A stretch of 64,000 nucleotides of DNA from Flavobacterium kayseriense (GCF_014305095.1 NZ_JACRUI010000001.1:1052744-1116743), one strand, 5' to 3'; shown: positions 46,494-55,861, numbered from the stretch's first letter. The notes: a model not told the origin generated them from the letters alone. Numbers and translations are program-made.

Positions 46494-48605
46494 ATGAAAA
46501 GAGGTTTCTTAGCTTTGTTTTTATTATGTTTTACTTTATTGGCGCAAGGTCAAGATACTAGTTCTAGCTCATCGGCTGAACGATTTCCTGTTTTCAATGG
46601 TTGTGAAAACCTAGAGGGAACAAGTTTAGAAAACTGTTTCTATAATAAAGTACAAAATTTTGTTTTTGAAAATTTCGTAATTCCAGACAATTTAGTGCAG
46701 AATAACTTTAAAGGGGAGGTAAAAGTTCTTTTTGAAGTTGATGCTAAAGGGGTGTTTAAGGTGATTTATGTTAATGCCGTTGATGAAAATTTAATAGCTG
46801 AGGCCAAAAGAGTCTTCGCGAAACTTCCTGAAATAAGTCCTTCTACTTATAACGGAAGACCTGTGTACTCTAGGTATACTATTACAATTGCAATTCCTTT
46901 ATTGGATCCTGATGTAATTATCAAGCAGGATGAAGTCGTTTCTGTAGCTCCGTTTAAACAAAAAACAAGTCAACTAACAGAGTTGGATAGTATCATTTCT
47001 AAAAAGTATAATAGCCTAGAACTAGTCAGTAGTTTAAGGATTCCTTTTTCACATAGTTACTATGCACAGTTTGATGGAGCATTGAACCAAGTTGGAAGTA
47101 ATAATCATACGGCGTCAAAACCATATAGTTATGCTGATGTTGCAAAGTACTATAATATTAAAGAGGCTAATGAAAGACTTAACAAGAAAGCAACTGGTTG
47201 GTGGGCTAAAAAGTTGTGGAATGAAAACCTAATTCAAATACAAGGAGATGGCTATTGGTTCACATTGAACCCAATTGTTGATTTGCAAGTTGGTAAATCT
47301 TCAGACGGTAAAGCTCCGTATACTTACGTTAACACTCGTGGAATCAATTTTAGAGGAGGTTTAGGGAAACAGCTTACTTTTTCTACAACCGTTTTCGAAA
47401 GTCAAGGTCGTTTCGCAGATTATTTTAATCGGTATGCGGAATCAATTAGGCCAGACGGAGGGAATCCGGCTATAATTCCTGGTATTGGTATTGCAAAGGA
47501 ATTTAAAGATGATTCCTATGATTTTCCTTTAGCCGACGCTAATATTACCTTTACACCTAATAAGTATTTTGATTTACAATTGGGTTATGGGAAAAATTTT
47601 ATTGGTGATGGTTATCGTTCTTTAATTACCACAGATGGAGCAAGTCCTTATCCTTACTTTAAATTAAACACCACATTTTGGAAGATAAAGTATACCAATA
47701 CTTATATGTGGCTTAAAGATGTGCGCCCTGAGGTGACTTTAGAACGTACATATGCTACAAAATTTATGGCTAATCATTATTTAAGTTGGAATGTTTCTAA
47801 TAAATTGAATTTAGGATTCTTTGAATCAGTAATTTGGACCAATACAAATGATCGTGGATTTGATGCAAGCTTTGTTAATCCCATCGTATTTTATCGCTCT
47901 GTAGAGTTTGCTTCTTCAGCGAGGACCGGAAATGCGTTGTTGGGTTTTACGTCTAAATACAAATGGAATAATAATGTAAATTTATATGGGCAGTTTCTTC
48001 TAGATGAATTTTCACTTGGTGACATAAAAAAAAGAGATAATAGTTGGAAAAATAAATATGGGTACCAACTAGGGATTAAATACTATAATGCTTTTGGAAT
48101 TAGAGACCTTTTAGTGCAAGCAGAATACAATCATGTGCGTCCTTATGTATATTCTCATAGTGACCATATCACCAATTATGGTCATAATAATCAAAATATA
48201 GGTCATCAATGGGGTGGTAATTTTAAAGAATTTATTGCCATTGCTAGATATCATCAAGGTAGGTATTACGCCGACGCGAAAGTAACAGCAGGTGTTCGTG
48301 GGATAGATTTTGACACTGCAGATGATCAGTTTAATTATGGTGGAAATATATATAAAGATTATGATTTGCAACGACCTTTCGATACAGGTGTAAAAGTGGG
48401 TCAGGGTAATAAAACGACAATCGTAATTGCTGATCTGCAAGCTGGCTATGTTGTTAATCCAGCGACCAATCTGAAGGTTTTTGGTAGTTATATCTATAGA
48501 AGTTTTGATCCAACTAAAAACACCTTAACAACTTTTATAGAGAGTACGAGTTGGTTTACTATCGGAATTCGAACGGATGTATTTAATTGGTATTTTGATT
48601 ATTAA
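46494..48605 (+). CDS. remB: RemB-like gliding motility outer-membrane protein
   Basis: Exported protein (703 aa) with a signal peptide (MKRGFLALFLLCFTLLAQGQ). Residues about 28-140 form a TonB-C-terminal-like domain (FPVFNGCENL, GEVKVLFEVDAKGVFKVIYV). The remainder is rich in alternating aromatic beta strands (LQLGYGKNFIGDGYRSL, TFWKIKYTNTYMWLKD), consistent with an outer-membrane barrel of the capsule-assembly Wzi type, ending in IRTDVFNWYFDY. The gene order sprA-gcvH-vanZ-deoC-remB matches what I recall for Flavobacterium johnsoniae, where RemB takes part in gliding. ATG 46494 is chosen for the signal peptide; the symbol rests on order and architecture, not a search. Confidence 0.72.
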   Translation: MKRGFLALFLLCFTLLAQGQDTSSSSSAERFPVFNGCENLEGTSLENCFYNKVQNFVFENFVIPDNLVQNNFKGEVKVLFEVDAKGVFKVIYVNAVDENLIAEAKRVFAKLPEISPSTYNGRPVYSRYTITIAIPLLDPDVIIKQDEVVSVAPFKQKTSQLTELDSIISKKYNSLELVSSLRIPFSHSYYAQFDGALNQVGSNNHTASKPYSYADVAKYYNIKEANERLNKKATGWWAKKLWNENLIQIQGDGYWFTLNPIVDLQVGKSSDGKAPYTYVNTRGINFRGGLGKQLTFSTTVFESQGRFADYFNRYAESIRPDGGNPAIIPGIGIAKEFKDDSYDFPLADANITFTPNKYFDLQLGYGKNFIGDGYRSLITTDGASPYPYFKLNTTFWKIKYTNTYMWLKDVRPEVTLERTYATKFMANHYLSWNVSNKLNLGFFESVIWTNTNDRGFDASFVNPIVFYRSVEFASSARTGNALLGFTSKYKWNNNVNLYGQFLLDEFSLGDIKKRDNSWKNKYGYQLGIKYYNAFGIRDLLVQAEYNHVRPYVYSHSDHITNYGHNNQNIGHQWGGNFKEFIAIARYHQGRYYADAKVTAGVRGIDFDTADDQFNYGGNIYKDYDLQRPFDTGVKVGQGNKTTIVIADLQAGYVVNPATNLKVFGSYIYRSFDPTKNTLTTFIESTSWFTIGIRTDVFNWYFDY

Positions 48606-48703
48606 TTTTTAGTGTTAAAAATGTTAAATACTTTGGCAGTTTTTTTATTATTTTAGGTTGTAAAAAATATAATTTCTTCATTATAAAATCGCTATCTAAT
48701 TTG

Positions 48704-48711
48704 TACCTTTG
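48704..48711 (+). promoter_or_regulatory. Candidate ctaB -7 element
   Basis: TACCTTTG, 20 bases before the ctaB ATG. No TTG at the proper distance. Confidence 0.4.
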
Positions 48712-48731
48712 CAGCAGTTTTATAACCTATA

Positions 48732-49646
48732 ATGAAATCTGAATTGAATACTTCAGCAAATACTTTTTCCTTGAAAGGAATCTTTTTAGATTTTAAAGAA
48801 ATCACTAAGGCAGGTTTGGCTATTAGTGTCTTATTTTCTTCTATTGCAGGTTATCTTTTAGGTTTTGATCAAGATTATCCTTTTCAGTGGTCAGTTTTAC
48901 TTATGTTGACAATAGGTGGATACTGTATGGTTGGTGCTTCTAATGCTTTTAATCAAGTAATAGAGAAAGATTTAGATCGTTTAATGGATCGTACTAAAAA
49001 CAGACCGGTACCTTCTGGCAGGATGTCAACAACTGTAGCATTGATCGTTGCAAGTTTTTTAACTATAGTTGGTTTAGCATTGTTATACATGATTAATCCT
49101 AAAACAGCAATGTTTGGGGCGATCTCTATATTTTTATATACAAGTGTTTATACGCCATTAAAAACAATGACTTCATTGTCTGTTTTTGTAGGTGCTTTTC
49201 CAGGAGCAATACCGTTTATGTTGGGATGGGTTGCAGCTACTGGAGGATTTGGTATAGAAGCAGGAACTTTGTTTTTGATTCAGTTTTTTTGGCAATTTCC
49301 GCATTTTTGGGCAATTGGATGGTTTTTATACGACGATTATGAGAAAGCCGGTTTCTTTATGTTGCCAACAGGTAAAAAGGATAAAGGAACTGCTTTGCAG
49401 GTCATATTATATACTGTTTGGTTAGTAATCGCTTCTTTGTTGCCAACGCTTGGTTATACAGGTAAGCTATTTATATCGCCTATTGCAGGAGTTTTAGTGT
49501 TTTTATTAGGGGTTTGGATGCTATTTTATGCAGGTCAGTTGTATAAACTGAGGACAACAAAGGCTGCAAGAACTTTAATGTTAGTGAGTGTTCTATACAT
49601 CACTTTATTACAATTAATTTACATATTTGATAAATTTTTAAGATAG
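48732..49646 (+). CDS. ctaB: Protoheme IX farnesyltransferase (heme O synthase)
   Basis: Membrane prenyltransferase (304 aa) of the UbiA superfamily that converts heme B to heme O for the oxidase. The Asp-rich motif NQVIEKDLDRLMDRTKNRP (about 76-94) and the second site YDDYEKAGFFMLP are present amid about nine helices. It starts the second oxidase block, followed after 2 bases by coxC. No heme A synthase (ctaA) is found in the window. Confidence 0.95.
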   Translation: MKSELNTSANTFSLKGIFLDFKEITKAGLAISVLFSSIAGYLLGFDQDYPFQWSVLLMLTIGGYCMVGASNAFNQVIEKDLDRLMDRTKNRPVPSGRMSTTVALIVASFLTIVGLALLYMINPKTAMFGAISIFLYTSVYTPLKTMTSLSVFVGAFPGAIPFMLGWVAATGGFGIEAGTLFLIQFFWQFPHFWAIGWFLYDDYEKAGFFMLPTGKKDKGTALQVILYTVWLVIASLLPTLGYTGKLFISPIAGVLVFLLGVWMLFYAGQLYKLRTTKAARTLMLVSVLYITLLQLIYIFDKFLR

Positions 49647-49648
49647 TT

Positions 49649-50236
49649 ATGGAAGTTACAATGACAACAGATGAGCATAAATTAAGAACAGCGAGATCAT
49701 ATAAGTTGATTTTGTTGTTTGCTATGGTCAGTATGACCATGATGTTTGCCGGACTTACGAGTGCATTTGTGGTAAGTAGGTCTCGAGTAGATTGGTTGAG
49801 CAACTTTGAATTGCCAACGGCATTTTATTTTAGTACAGTTGCGATAATTGGATGTAGTGTTACATTTCATTTAGCTAAATTGGCGATCAAAAAGGATAAG
49901 CAGGCTGCTACTACAATACTGCTTTTATCAACGCTAGCATTGGGGATTTTATTTGTTATTCTGCAGTTTGTTGGGTTTGGACAAATAGTAGAAAATGGTT
50001 ATTATTTTACAGGAAGTGAGAGTTCAATAACGACAACATTTTTGTATATTGTAACGATTGTGCACTTAATGCACCTGGCAGGTGGATTGATTTCACTGTT
50101 AATTATAATTTATAATCATTTTAAACAAAAATACAATTCGAGTCAAACTCTTGGTATAGAACTAGGTGCAATGTATTGGCACTTTTTAGATTTCTTATGG
50201 ATTTATTTAATTGTATTTTTATATTTCTTTAAATAA
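49649..50236 (+). CDS. Cytochrome c oxidase subunit III-like protein (short)
   Basis: Five-helix heme-copper oxidase subunit III family protein (195 aa), without the first two helices of classic subunit III. GAMYWHFLDFLWIYLIVFLY at the C-terminus is the family signature, and IVTIVHLMHLAGG the middle one. Starts 2 bases after ctaB. A second, longer subunit III gene follows, so the two may both be in the enzyme or one may be an accessory form. Confidence 0.9.
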   Translation: MEVTMTTDEHKLRTARSYKLILLFAMVSMTMMFAGLTSAFVVSRSRVDWLSNFELPTAFYFSTVAIIGCSVTFHLAKLAIKKDKQAATTILLLSTLALGILFVILQFVGFGQIVENGYYFTGSESSITTTFLYIVTIVHLMHLAGGLISLLIIIYNHFKQKYNSSQTLGIELGAMYWHFLDFLWIYLIVFLYFFK

Positions 50237-50278
50237 GAAAAAAACGTAAATTTGGGAACTTTTTAACGAATAACTTTT

Positions 50279-51259
50279 ATGGAAGCGACAGTTACTACTG
50301 CAAATAGTGAAGAAAAAACTTGGGGAGGCGGCGACAATCAGCCAATGGGAGCAAGTTATGGTAAATTAATGATGTGGTTTTTTATCGTATCAGATGCCTT
50401 AACGTTCTCTGGATTTTTAGCAGCTTACGGTTTTTCTAGATTTAAATTTATTGAAACGTGGCCTTTGGCCGATGAAGTGTTTACACACTTTCCATTTATG
50501 CATGGAGTATCTGCTCCGATGTATTACGTAGCATTGATGACTTTTATTTTGATTTTTTCATCTGTGACAATGGTTTTGGCTGTTGATGCAGGTCATCAAA
50601 TGAAAAAAGACAAAGTAGTTCTCTACATGTTTTTAACCATCATAGGTGGTGGAATCTTTGTTGGTTCACAAGCTTGGGAATGGAAAAATTTTATCAAGGG
50701 TGAGTATGGTGCAATTGAGACAAAAGGAGGTAGTTTACTTCAGTTTGTTGATAAAGACGGTAAGCGTGTTGCTCTTGCAGAATTCGCAGCTACTTTACCT
50801 GGAGAAAGAGAACAATTGACAAGAAATAAAGGGAAATGGTTTATGGAAGAAGGTTCATTGCCTTCTTACACAGTGGCTGAAGTACAAGCTGGTTTTAAAG
50901 CTCATCCGGATCTTTTGATCAGAACAGAGGTTATCACTGCTGAGAAACAAAAAACGATTCTTTCTAGAGCAGATTCTGAATTTAGATTAAGTCAAGCACA
51001 TTATGTTGTTGAAGGGGCAAACTTGACAAGAAATGAATATGGTAGCAAATTGTTTGCTGATTTCTTTTTCTTTATTACAGGTTTCCACGGATTCCACGTA
51101 TTATCTGGTGTAATCATCAATATAATTATTTTCTTCAACGTTCTTATCGGAACATATGAGAAAAGAAGAAGTTACGAGATGGTAGAGAAAGTAGGTCTGT
51201 ATTGGCACTTTGTCGATCTAGTATGGGTTTTCGTATTTACGGTTTTCTATCTAGTTTAA
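50279..51259 (+). CDS. coxC: Cytochrome c oxidase subunit III with large insertion
   Basis: Subunit III (326 aa). Helices at about 30-50, 80-102 and 113-132 (ending SQAWEWKNF) are followed by an inserted soluble stretch of about 115 residues (138-254), then helices with FFFFITGFHGFHVLSG and the C-terminal GLYWHFVDLVWVFVFTVFYL signature. The insertion is not in canonical subunit III and has no motif I recognise; it should sit on one side of the membrane between two helices. Follows the short subunit III gene by 42 bases. Confidence 0.92.
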   Translation: MEATVTTANSEEKTWGGGDNQPMGASYGKLMMWFFIVSDALTFSGFLAAYGFSRFKFIETWPLADEVFTHFPFMHGVSAPMYYVALMTFILIFSSVTMVLAVDAGHQMKKDKVVLYMFLTIIGGGIFVGSQAWEWKNFIKGEYGAIETKGGSLLQFVDKDGKRVALAEFAATLPGEREQLTRNKGKWFMEEGSLPSYTVAEVQAGFKAHPDLLIRTEVITAEKQKTILSRADSEFRLSQAHYVVEGANLTRNEYGSKLFADFFFFITGFHGFHVLSGVIINIIIFFNVLIGTYEKRRSYEMVEKVGLYWHFVDLVWVFVFTVFYLV

Positions 51260-51277
51260 TTTTTAAAAGTTATTATT

Positions 51278-51634
51278 ATGTCACACGGTCACCAATATGA
51301 ATCAAACGTTAGCGGTATCTGGAAAGTTTTTGGGATATTATCAGCTGTAACAATCGTAGAAGTTATTTTAGGTATTTTAAAACCTGATTTTTTGCACTTC
51401 ACTCATTTTTTAGGAATGAGCTTGCTAAACTGGATATTTTATGCGCTTACTGTTTTTAAAGCGTATTATATAGTTTGGTCTTTCATGCACATGGAAGGAG
51501 AGAAATCAAGTTTGCAATCAGCGGTTGTTATTCCGCTTGTGTTTTTGATTCTGTATATCCTTTTTATTCTTTTAACAGAAGGACATTATATTTATGGGGT
51601 TTTTAAAGATTCTACAATTAAATGGAATTTTTAA
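51278..51634 (+). CDS. coxD: Cytochrome c oxidase subunit IV family protein
   Basis: Small membrane subunit (118 aa) with three helices (about 16-34, 45-66, 85-106). Characteristic segments are VEVILGILKPD, LNWIFYALTVFKAYYIVWSFMH (split here) and VFLILYILFILLTEG. Supports oxidase assembly or stability. It is followed by a terminator, so the ctaB-coxCCD block ends here. Confidence 0.87.
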   Translation: MSHGHQYESNVSGIWKVFGILSAVTIVEVILGILKPDFLHFTHFLGMSLLNWIFYALTVFKAYYIVWSFMHMEGEKSSLQSAVVIPLVFLILYILFILLTEGHYIYGVFKDSTIKWNF

Positions 51635-51650
51635 CATTATATTAATTCAA

Positions 51651-51686
51651 AAAAAGGGTATCCGTCGCGGCGGATGCCCTTTTTTA
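51651..51686 (+). terminator. Terminator after coxD
   Basis: AAAAAGGGTATCCG pairs with CGGATGCCCTTTTT (one T/G wobble) around a GC-rich TCGCGG loop, with a T-run after it. Confidence 0.92.
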
Positions 51687-51720
51687 TTTTATTTTTGTAT
51701 CAAAAATAGTTAGCGTACTA

Positions 51721-52362
51721 ATGAAAAAAAATATAGTTCTTTTTGTGCTTTTTATCCTTCCAATTGTTGCTTACCTTTTCTTCGCATCAGGAGTAAATGG
51801 TTTTACAACATTACCAGTGGTCTCACCTTCAGTTCCTGATTTGGGACAATGGGAATCACTCCATGGTGAAGAGGTGACCTTAAATGGTAAAATAACAATT
51901 CTTGGTTTTGGAGGTGCTGACATTATAAAAAATAGAGGGAATCTTTTTAATCTTAATGAAAAAGTATACCAACGATACCATACCTTCAAAGATTTGCAGT
52001 TTGTTATGGTTTGTCCACTAGGAACGGAAAAGGACATTGCAACGATCTTAGATGCCTTAGATGAGTTTACTGATGTATCACAATGGCATTTTGTATTCGC
52101 GACTCCTCAAGAAATAGAATCCTACTATAAAACTTTAAAGCTAAAAGGTAGTCTAGATAGTAAAGTGGGTACCTCTATGGTTTACATAGTAGATAAAGCT
52201 AGGAATTTGCGTGGTAGGAAAGAAGTGAAGGAGTATAAAGAAGGATATGATACTTTTCACCCCTCAGAGTTAAGTAATGAAATGATTGATGATTTTAAAA
52301 TCATCCTTTATGAATACCGTGCAGCTTTAAAGAAAAACAAAAATGCAACGAAGCAACTTTAA
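51721..52362 (+). CDS. Sco-like protein lacking metal ligands
   Basis: Membrane-anchored protein (213 aa; helix about 4-22) whose order of strands resembles the true Sco protein encoded just downstream: LNGKITILGFGG aligns with the Sco strand ending in CPTICP, and FVMVCPLGTEKDIATIL with FGIVSISIDPLHDTPAVL. The CxxxC copper site and the later histidine are both missing; Cys98 is the only cysteine. So it cannot bind copper like Sco or do thiol exchange. It may be a partner or a regulator of Sco. Starts the sco-DUF420 group, 9 bases before the Sco gene. Confidence 0.75.
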   Translation: MKKNIVLFVLFILPIVAYLFFASGVNGFTTLPVVSPSVPDLGQWESLHGEEVTLNGKITILGFGGADIIKNRGNLFNLNEKVYQRYHTFKDLQFVMVCPLGTEKDIATILDALDEFTDVSQWHFVFATPQEIESYYKTLKLKGSLDSKVGTSMVYIVDKARNLRGRKEVKEYKEGYDTFHPSELSNEMIDDFKIILYEYRAALKKNKNATKQL

Positions 52363-52371
52363 TCCATTATT

Positions 52372-53058
52372 ATGTTTAAAAATAAATCATATATAGGTAT
52401 TTCATTTATAATTCTTGTTTTTGGAATTTATGCTATCCCTAAAATTATAGATAGAGTACAGCAAGGTGATGTGGTTAAAGGAGACCGCTTAGATAAAGTT
52501 AGTACGGTTGCTCAAGCTGAAGGTAAATTAGTTGAAATTGGACCAGCTCCTAAATTTGAACTTACTAATCAAAACAATGTCAAGGTTTCAAATGAGACTT
52601 ACAAAGGCAAGGTTTATGTTCTTGAATTCTTTTTTACGAACTGCCCCACTATCTGTCCTAAAATGAATCAGAGTATGTTGATAATTGAAAAGAAGTTTTT
52701 TGGAAATCCTAACTTTGGTATCGTATCTATTAGCATCGATCCTTTGCATGATACTCCAGCTGTTTTAAAAGAGCATGCTGCATTTTTAGGAGTTACCTCT
52801 TCAAATTGGAACTTTCTTACGGGTGATAGACAAAATATCTTTGACTTATCTAACAAAGGATTTAATCTATATGCGGGTGAAACGAGTCAGGTTAATGGTG
52901 GTTTCGAGCATTCTGGTTTGTTTGCGTTAATTGATAAGAACGGAAACATTAGATGTCGTAAGGATGAGTTTGGAAATCCTATTTTGTATTACGATGGATT
53001 AGATAAAGTTGGAGTGCGCAACATTCAGCAAGATATTAGTATTTTATTAGAAGAATAA
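52372..53058 (+). CDS. Sco/SenC copper-delivery protein
   Basis: Sco family protein (228 aa) that loads or reduces the CuA site of oxidase subunit II. One membrane helix (about 7-22) anchors a thioredoxin-fold domain facing the periplasm, with the copper-binding set complete: NCPTICPKM (Cys91, Cys95) and GGFEHSG (His180). SIDPLHDTP is a further Sco block. Its neighbours are oxidase genes, which supports the role. Confidence 0.94.
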   Translation: MFKNKSYIGISFIILVFGIYAIPKIIDRVQQGDVVKGDRLDKVSTVAQAEGKLVEIGPAPKFELTNQNNVKVSNETYKGKVYVLEFFFTNCPTICPKMNQSMLIIEKKFFGNPNFGIVSISIDPLHDTPAVLKEHAAFLGVTSSNWNFLTGDRQNIFDLSNKGFNLYAGETSQVNGGFEHSGLFALIDKNGNIRCRKDEFGNPILYYDGLDKVGVRNIQQDISILLEE

Positions 53059-53062
53059 ATAA

Positions 53063-53602
53063 ATGGAAAATCAAGCCTCAAAATTAAAATATAAAAACTG
53101 GATAATTCTTTTATCTGTAGCAATACCAATTGTAGTTGTGTTGCTTTTTAGTGTTAATCTTAAAAAAATGGGATTTGCTGTAGAGCCTCTCACTTTTTTG
53201 CCTCCTATCTATGCCTCTATAAATGCACTTACGGCTGTTTTTTTAGTTAGTGCGGTAATAGCTATAAAAAAAGGTAATCGTGCCTTGCATGAAAATTTAA
53301 TGAAATCTGCAATTGCTTGTTCTGTTGCATTCTTAGCGATGTATGTCGCTTATCATATGACTTCAGATAGTACAAAATTTGGAGGAGAAGGAATCGTTAT
53401 GTATGTCTATTACTTTATATTGTTTACACATATTGTTTTATCAGTAATCATTATTCCTTTAGTTTTGATTACTTATGTTAGAGCGCTATCTCAATTATTT
53501 GATCAACATAAAAAGATTGCCAAAATTACCTTTCCTATCTGGTTGTACGTTGCCGTTACTGGTGTCGTGGTATATTTAATGATTTCCCCTTATTATGTTT
53601 AA
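53063..53602 (+). CDS. DUF420 membrane protein
   Basis: Five-helix membrane protein (179 aa) of the DUF420 family, found beside oxidase genes in many Bacteroidota and Bacilli (CtaM-like). Conserved-looking parts include PPIYASINALTAVFLV, HENLMKSAIACS and FILFTHIVLSVIIIPLVL, with histidines in HENLM, AYHMTSD and FTHIVL that could hold a cofactor. CtaM is needed for aa3 oxidase activity in some Gram-positives; that role here is inference. Four bases after the Sco gene. Confidence 0.88.
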   Translation: MENQASKLKYKNWIILLSVAIPIVVVLLFSVNLKKMGFAVEPLTFLPPIYASINALTAVFLVSAVIAIKKGNRALHENLMKSAIACSVAFLAMYVAYHMTSDSTKFGGEGIVMYVYYFILFTHIVLSVIIIPLVLITYVRALSQLFDQHKKIAKITFPIWLYVAVTGVVVYLMISPYYV

Positions 53603-53864
53603 ATCTACACTAAATACTAAGGTTTTGAATGCTATTGTAAATAGTAATGCCATTAAAATTGCAGCTTATATATTGTTGTTTTTTTCTACAACGTTAGTAA
53701 GTGCGCAATGTGCTATGTGTAGAGCAGCGTTAGGTGGTGACGCTAATAAAGTGCAAGCAGAAGCTGTTAACGATGGAATTGTATATCTAATGGTTATTCC
53801 CTACGTATTGGTTGCTTTGATTGGATACGCTGTTTATAGAATGAGAAAAAAGAAGGTGCAGTAA
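53595..53864 (+). CDS. Small membrane protein with periplasmic CxxC
   Basis: A 89-aa protein overlapping the DUF420 gene by 8 bases. A signal-like helix (about 19-37, SAQ end) is followed by CAMCRAALGG (Cys39, Cys42), a short polar stretch and a membrane helix (about 63-82) with a basic tail (RMRKKKVQ). The CxxC would sit just outside the inner membrane. Position at the end of the sco group suggests a thiol or copper role in oxidase assembly; no family name is known to me. Confidence 0.8.
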   Translation: MFKSTLNTKVLNAIVNSNAIKIAAYILLFFSTTLVSAQCAMCRAALGGDANKVQAEAVNDGIVYLMVIPYVLVALIGYAVYRMRKKKVQ

Positions 53865-53868
53865 TCTT

Positions 53869-55272
53869 CTAATTTAAGCCATTTACATTAATATTGATCT
53901 TTCCTTTTATGGATAAAAAAGCGAGAATAGCATTGTTAGTGAGTTCTATTTTTTTAAAAGTAATGTCATCTATTTTCCCATTTACAAACACTCCTGCCAT
54001 CGGAGAATAGTTTTTTAAATATCCTAGCATAGTTTTATTACCTTCCTCTAAATTCGGTTGAATAGAATAGCGACAGTTTTCTTGTATTTTTTTTAGAACA
54101 ATCCCTTGTGCTAGCCAATTTGCCGTTTTCATTAACTTACTTTTTGTGTCTAGAACATATTGCAATTGATCAAAGTATATTTCCTTTTTGATTTGATCAT
54201 ATTTAGGAAATCCTGCCAAATAGATTGTCCCGTTCAAAGATCCTAAAAGATCTAGAGCAATAACCATTTTTCCGTCCTTGTGCCAAATTTTAACATCTTG
54301 TACTTTTACCTTCTTGTTTCCTGAGGCAAATTCTTCTCCTATGAAATTCTTTTTTATGATTTTGGAGGCATCTGAATAAGTGGACACGGCAACTATATTA
54401 GCGCTCACCTCTTTCGGAATAACTCTAACAGGTTTTAAAATTATTTTTGATGCATCAAATTTTGTGATAGGTTCTTGACCAATTAAGGTTTCCATGTAAC
54501 ATTTCATTCCCATTTGTAGCATAAATGAGTCTTTTTCTAAATGTGCTGCTGTCGAATATATTTCTAGTGGAATGATTCGCAACCAGCTTTCGTAGTCCTC
54601 GTTAATTTTCAAAGGTGCACATATTTGTTCCAAAGCTGCTAAAAGATTTGGTTTAAAATCCATTGATTTTTCAATCGCCTCATCTATTGATTTTTCAATT
54701 TTTGCTTTGAATACTTTGATTCCAGGATTTACAAGGTAGGTTACGGGCATATTTTTACCCATTATAGTCATTGTTGGGCTTTCGGTCCAATCTAGTGAAA
54801 TTAACTCTGTTTTAGTTTTTAGTCTCCAGTTATTTAGATTAACCGAGCTACTAAGTGTAACCATTCCATTTAATGTAAATTCTTGAGTGTTGTACATATC
54901 AACTCCCATTGCTCTTGTTCCTATTCTATATTTGATGACAGCTTTCAAAGGTAAAACTGTCTTTATTTTTTCTGATCCGATTGCATTTTCATTTGTAATT
55001 GTGATAGGTGCTAATTTCCAAATTTTCATTTCGATATTATCGTCCTCAATTATATTGTCTTCATAGATTACCCCATTTAAATAGAAATTAGCCTTGTTTT
55101 CAATGTCTTTTAATTTCACGCTAATAGGTAAGTTTATAAACGAGGGTGTGTTACTGTAAACTAATGGGGAAGCATCGTCTGGCTCTGGTTTTAGCGTTGC
55201 TAATTTTTGTCCAGTAGAACATCCTAAAATTAGTGTTGAGATAAAGATAATAGATATAAGGTGGCGTAACAT
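53869..55272 (-). CDS. DUF4403 family lipoprotein
   Basis: Lipoprotein (467 aa; signal with LILGC, Cys18) of the DUF4403 family, which is built of SMP/BPI-like lipid-transfer folds. Family-like stretches are INLPISVKLKDIENKANFY near the N-terminus and LNNWRLKTKTELISLDWTES. Possibly lipid or hydrophobic ligand binding at the outer membrane; unproven. It converges on the small CxxC gene, with only 4 bases between stops. Confidence 0.85.
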   Translation of the reverse strand: MLRHLISIIFISTLILGCSTGQKLATLKPEPDDASPLVYSNTPSFINLPISVKLKDIENKANFYLNGVIYEDNIIEDDNIEMKIWKLAPITITNENAIGSEKIKTVLPLKAVIKYRIGTRAMGVDMYNTQEFTLNGMVTLSSSVNLNNWRLKTKTELISLDWTESPTMTIMGKNMPVTYLVNPGIKVFKAKIEKSIDEAIEKSMDFKPNLLAALEQICAPLKINEDYESWLRIIPLEIYSTAAHLEKDSFMLQMGMKCYMETLIGQEPITKFDASKIILKPVRVIPKEVSANIVAVSTYSDASKIIKKNFIGEEFASGNKKVKVQDVKIWHKDGKMVIALDLLGSLNGTIYLAGFPKYDQIKKEIYFDQLQYVLDTKSKLMKTANWLAQGIVLKKIQENCRYSIQPNLEEGNKTMLGYLKNYSPMAGVFVNGKIDDITFKKIELTNNAILAFLSIKGKININVNGLN

Positions 55273-55288
55273 TATATTTGTTTTTTAA

Positions 55289-55296
55289 CAAAAGTA
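55289..55296 (-). promoter_or_regulatory. Candidate -7 element of the DUF4403 gene
   Basis: TACTTTTG on the minus strand, 17 bases before the start codon. No TTG at the usual distance. Confidence 0.35.
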
Positions 55297-55861
55297 ATTG
55301 TTTTATTACATCTATCCTTTCCTAATTACATTTTTTGAGTTGTATCAAAAAATTTTTGCTGCTTTTTTTTTTTAAATTATGCCGACTTACGATTATGAGC
55401 GATTAGTTTTACTTAATAAGTTAATTTTATTATGTTCATCAGATCATCTATTTATTGGCTAATCTCTCCTGTGAAGAATTTCCAGCTTGTTTTTTGGGGG
55501 TTTGAACAGGGGTAGGTGTTTAATTTTAATAATATTTTTTCGCTAGGAGTGTAACAATTAGGCTACACTGATGTCTTATGGATAGGTATATCTATTTTAA
55601 TATGGAATGAAACTCTTTTTGTTGCAATAGTAGTAATAAATTTTTTTAAGGTACATAGTCAATTAGTAGGTGAAATTAGTTTGCAAACCTTTTTTGATAT
55701 CAATTGATTTTATAAGTAGATGCGATCTTTGTTCCATAATTTGTTGTCGAGGTATTTTAGTATGATCAAAATATTTTGTCGCTATAGATGTTGTAAAGCA
55801 TTGCTGTTTCATTGATACGTTTATAGAAATTTTTAAAAAATTATAATTACGAGATAAATGT

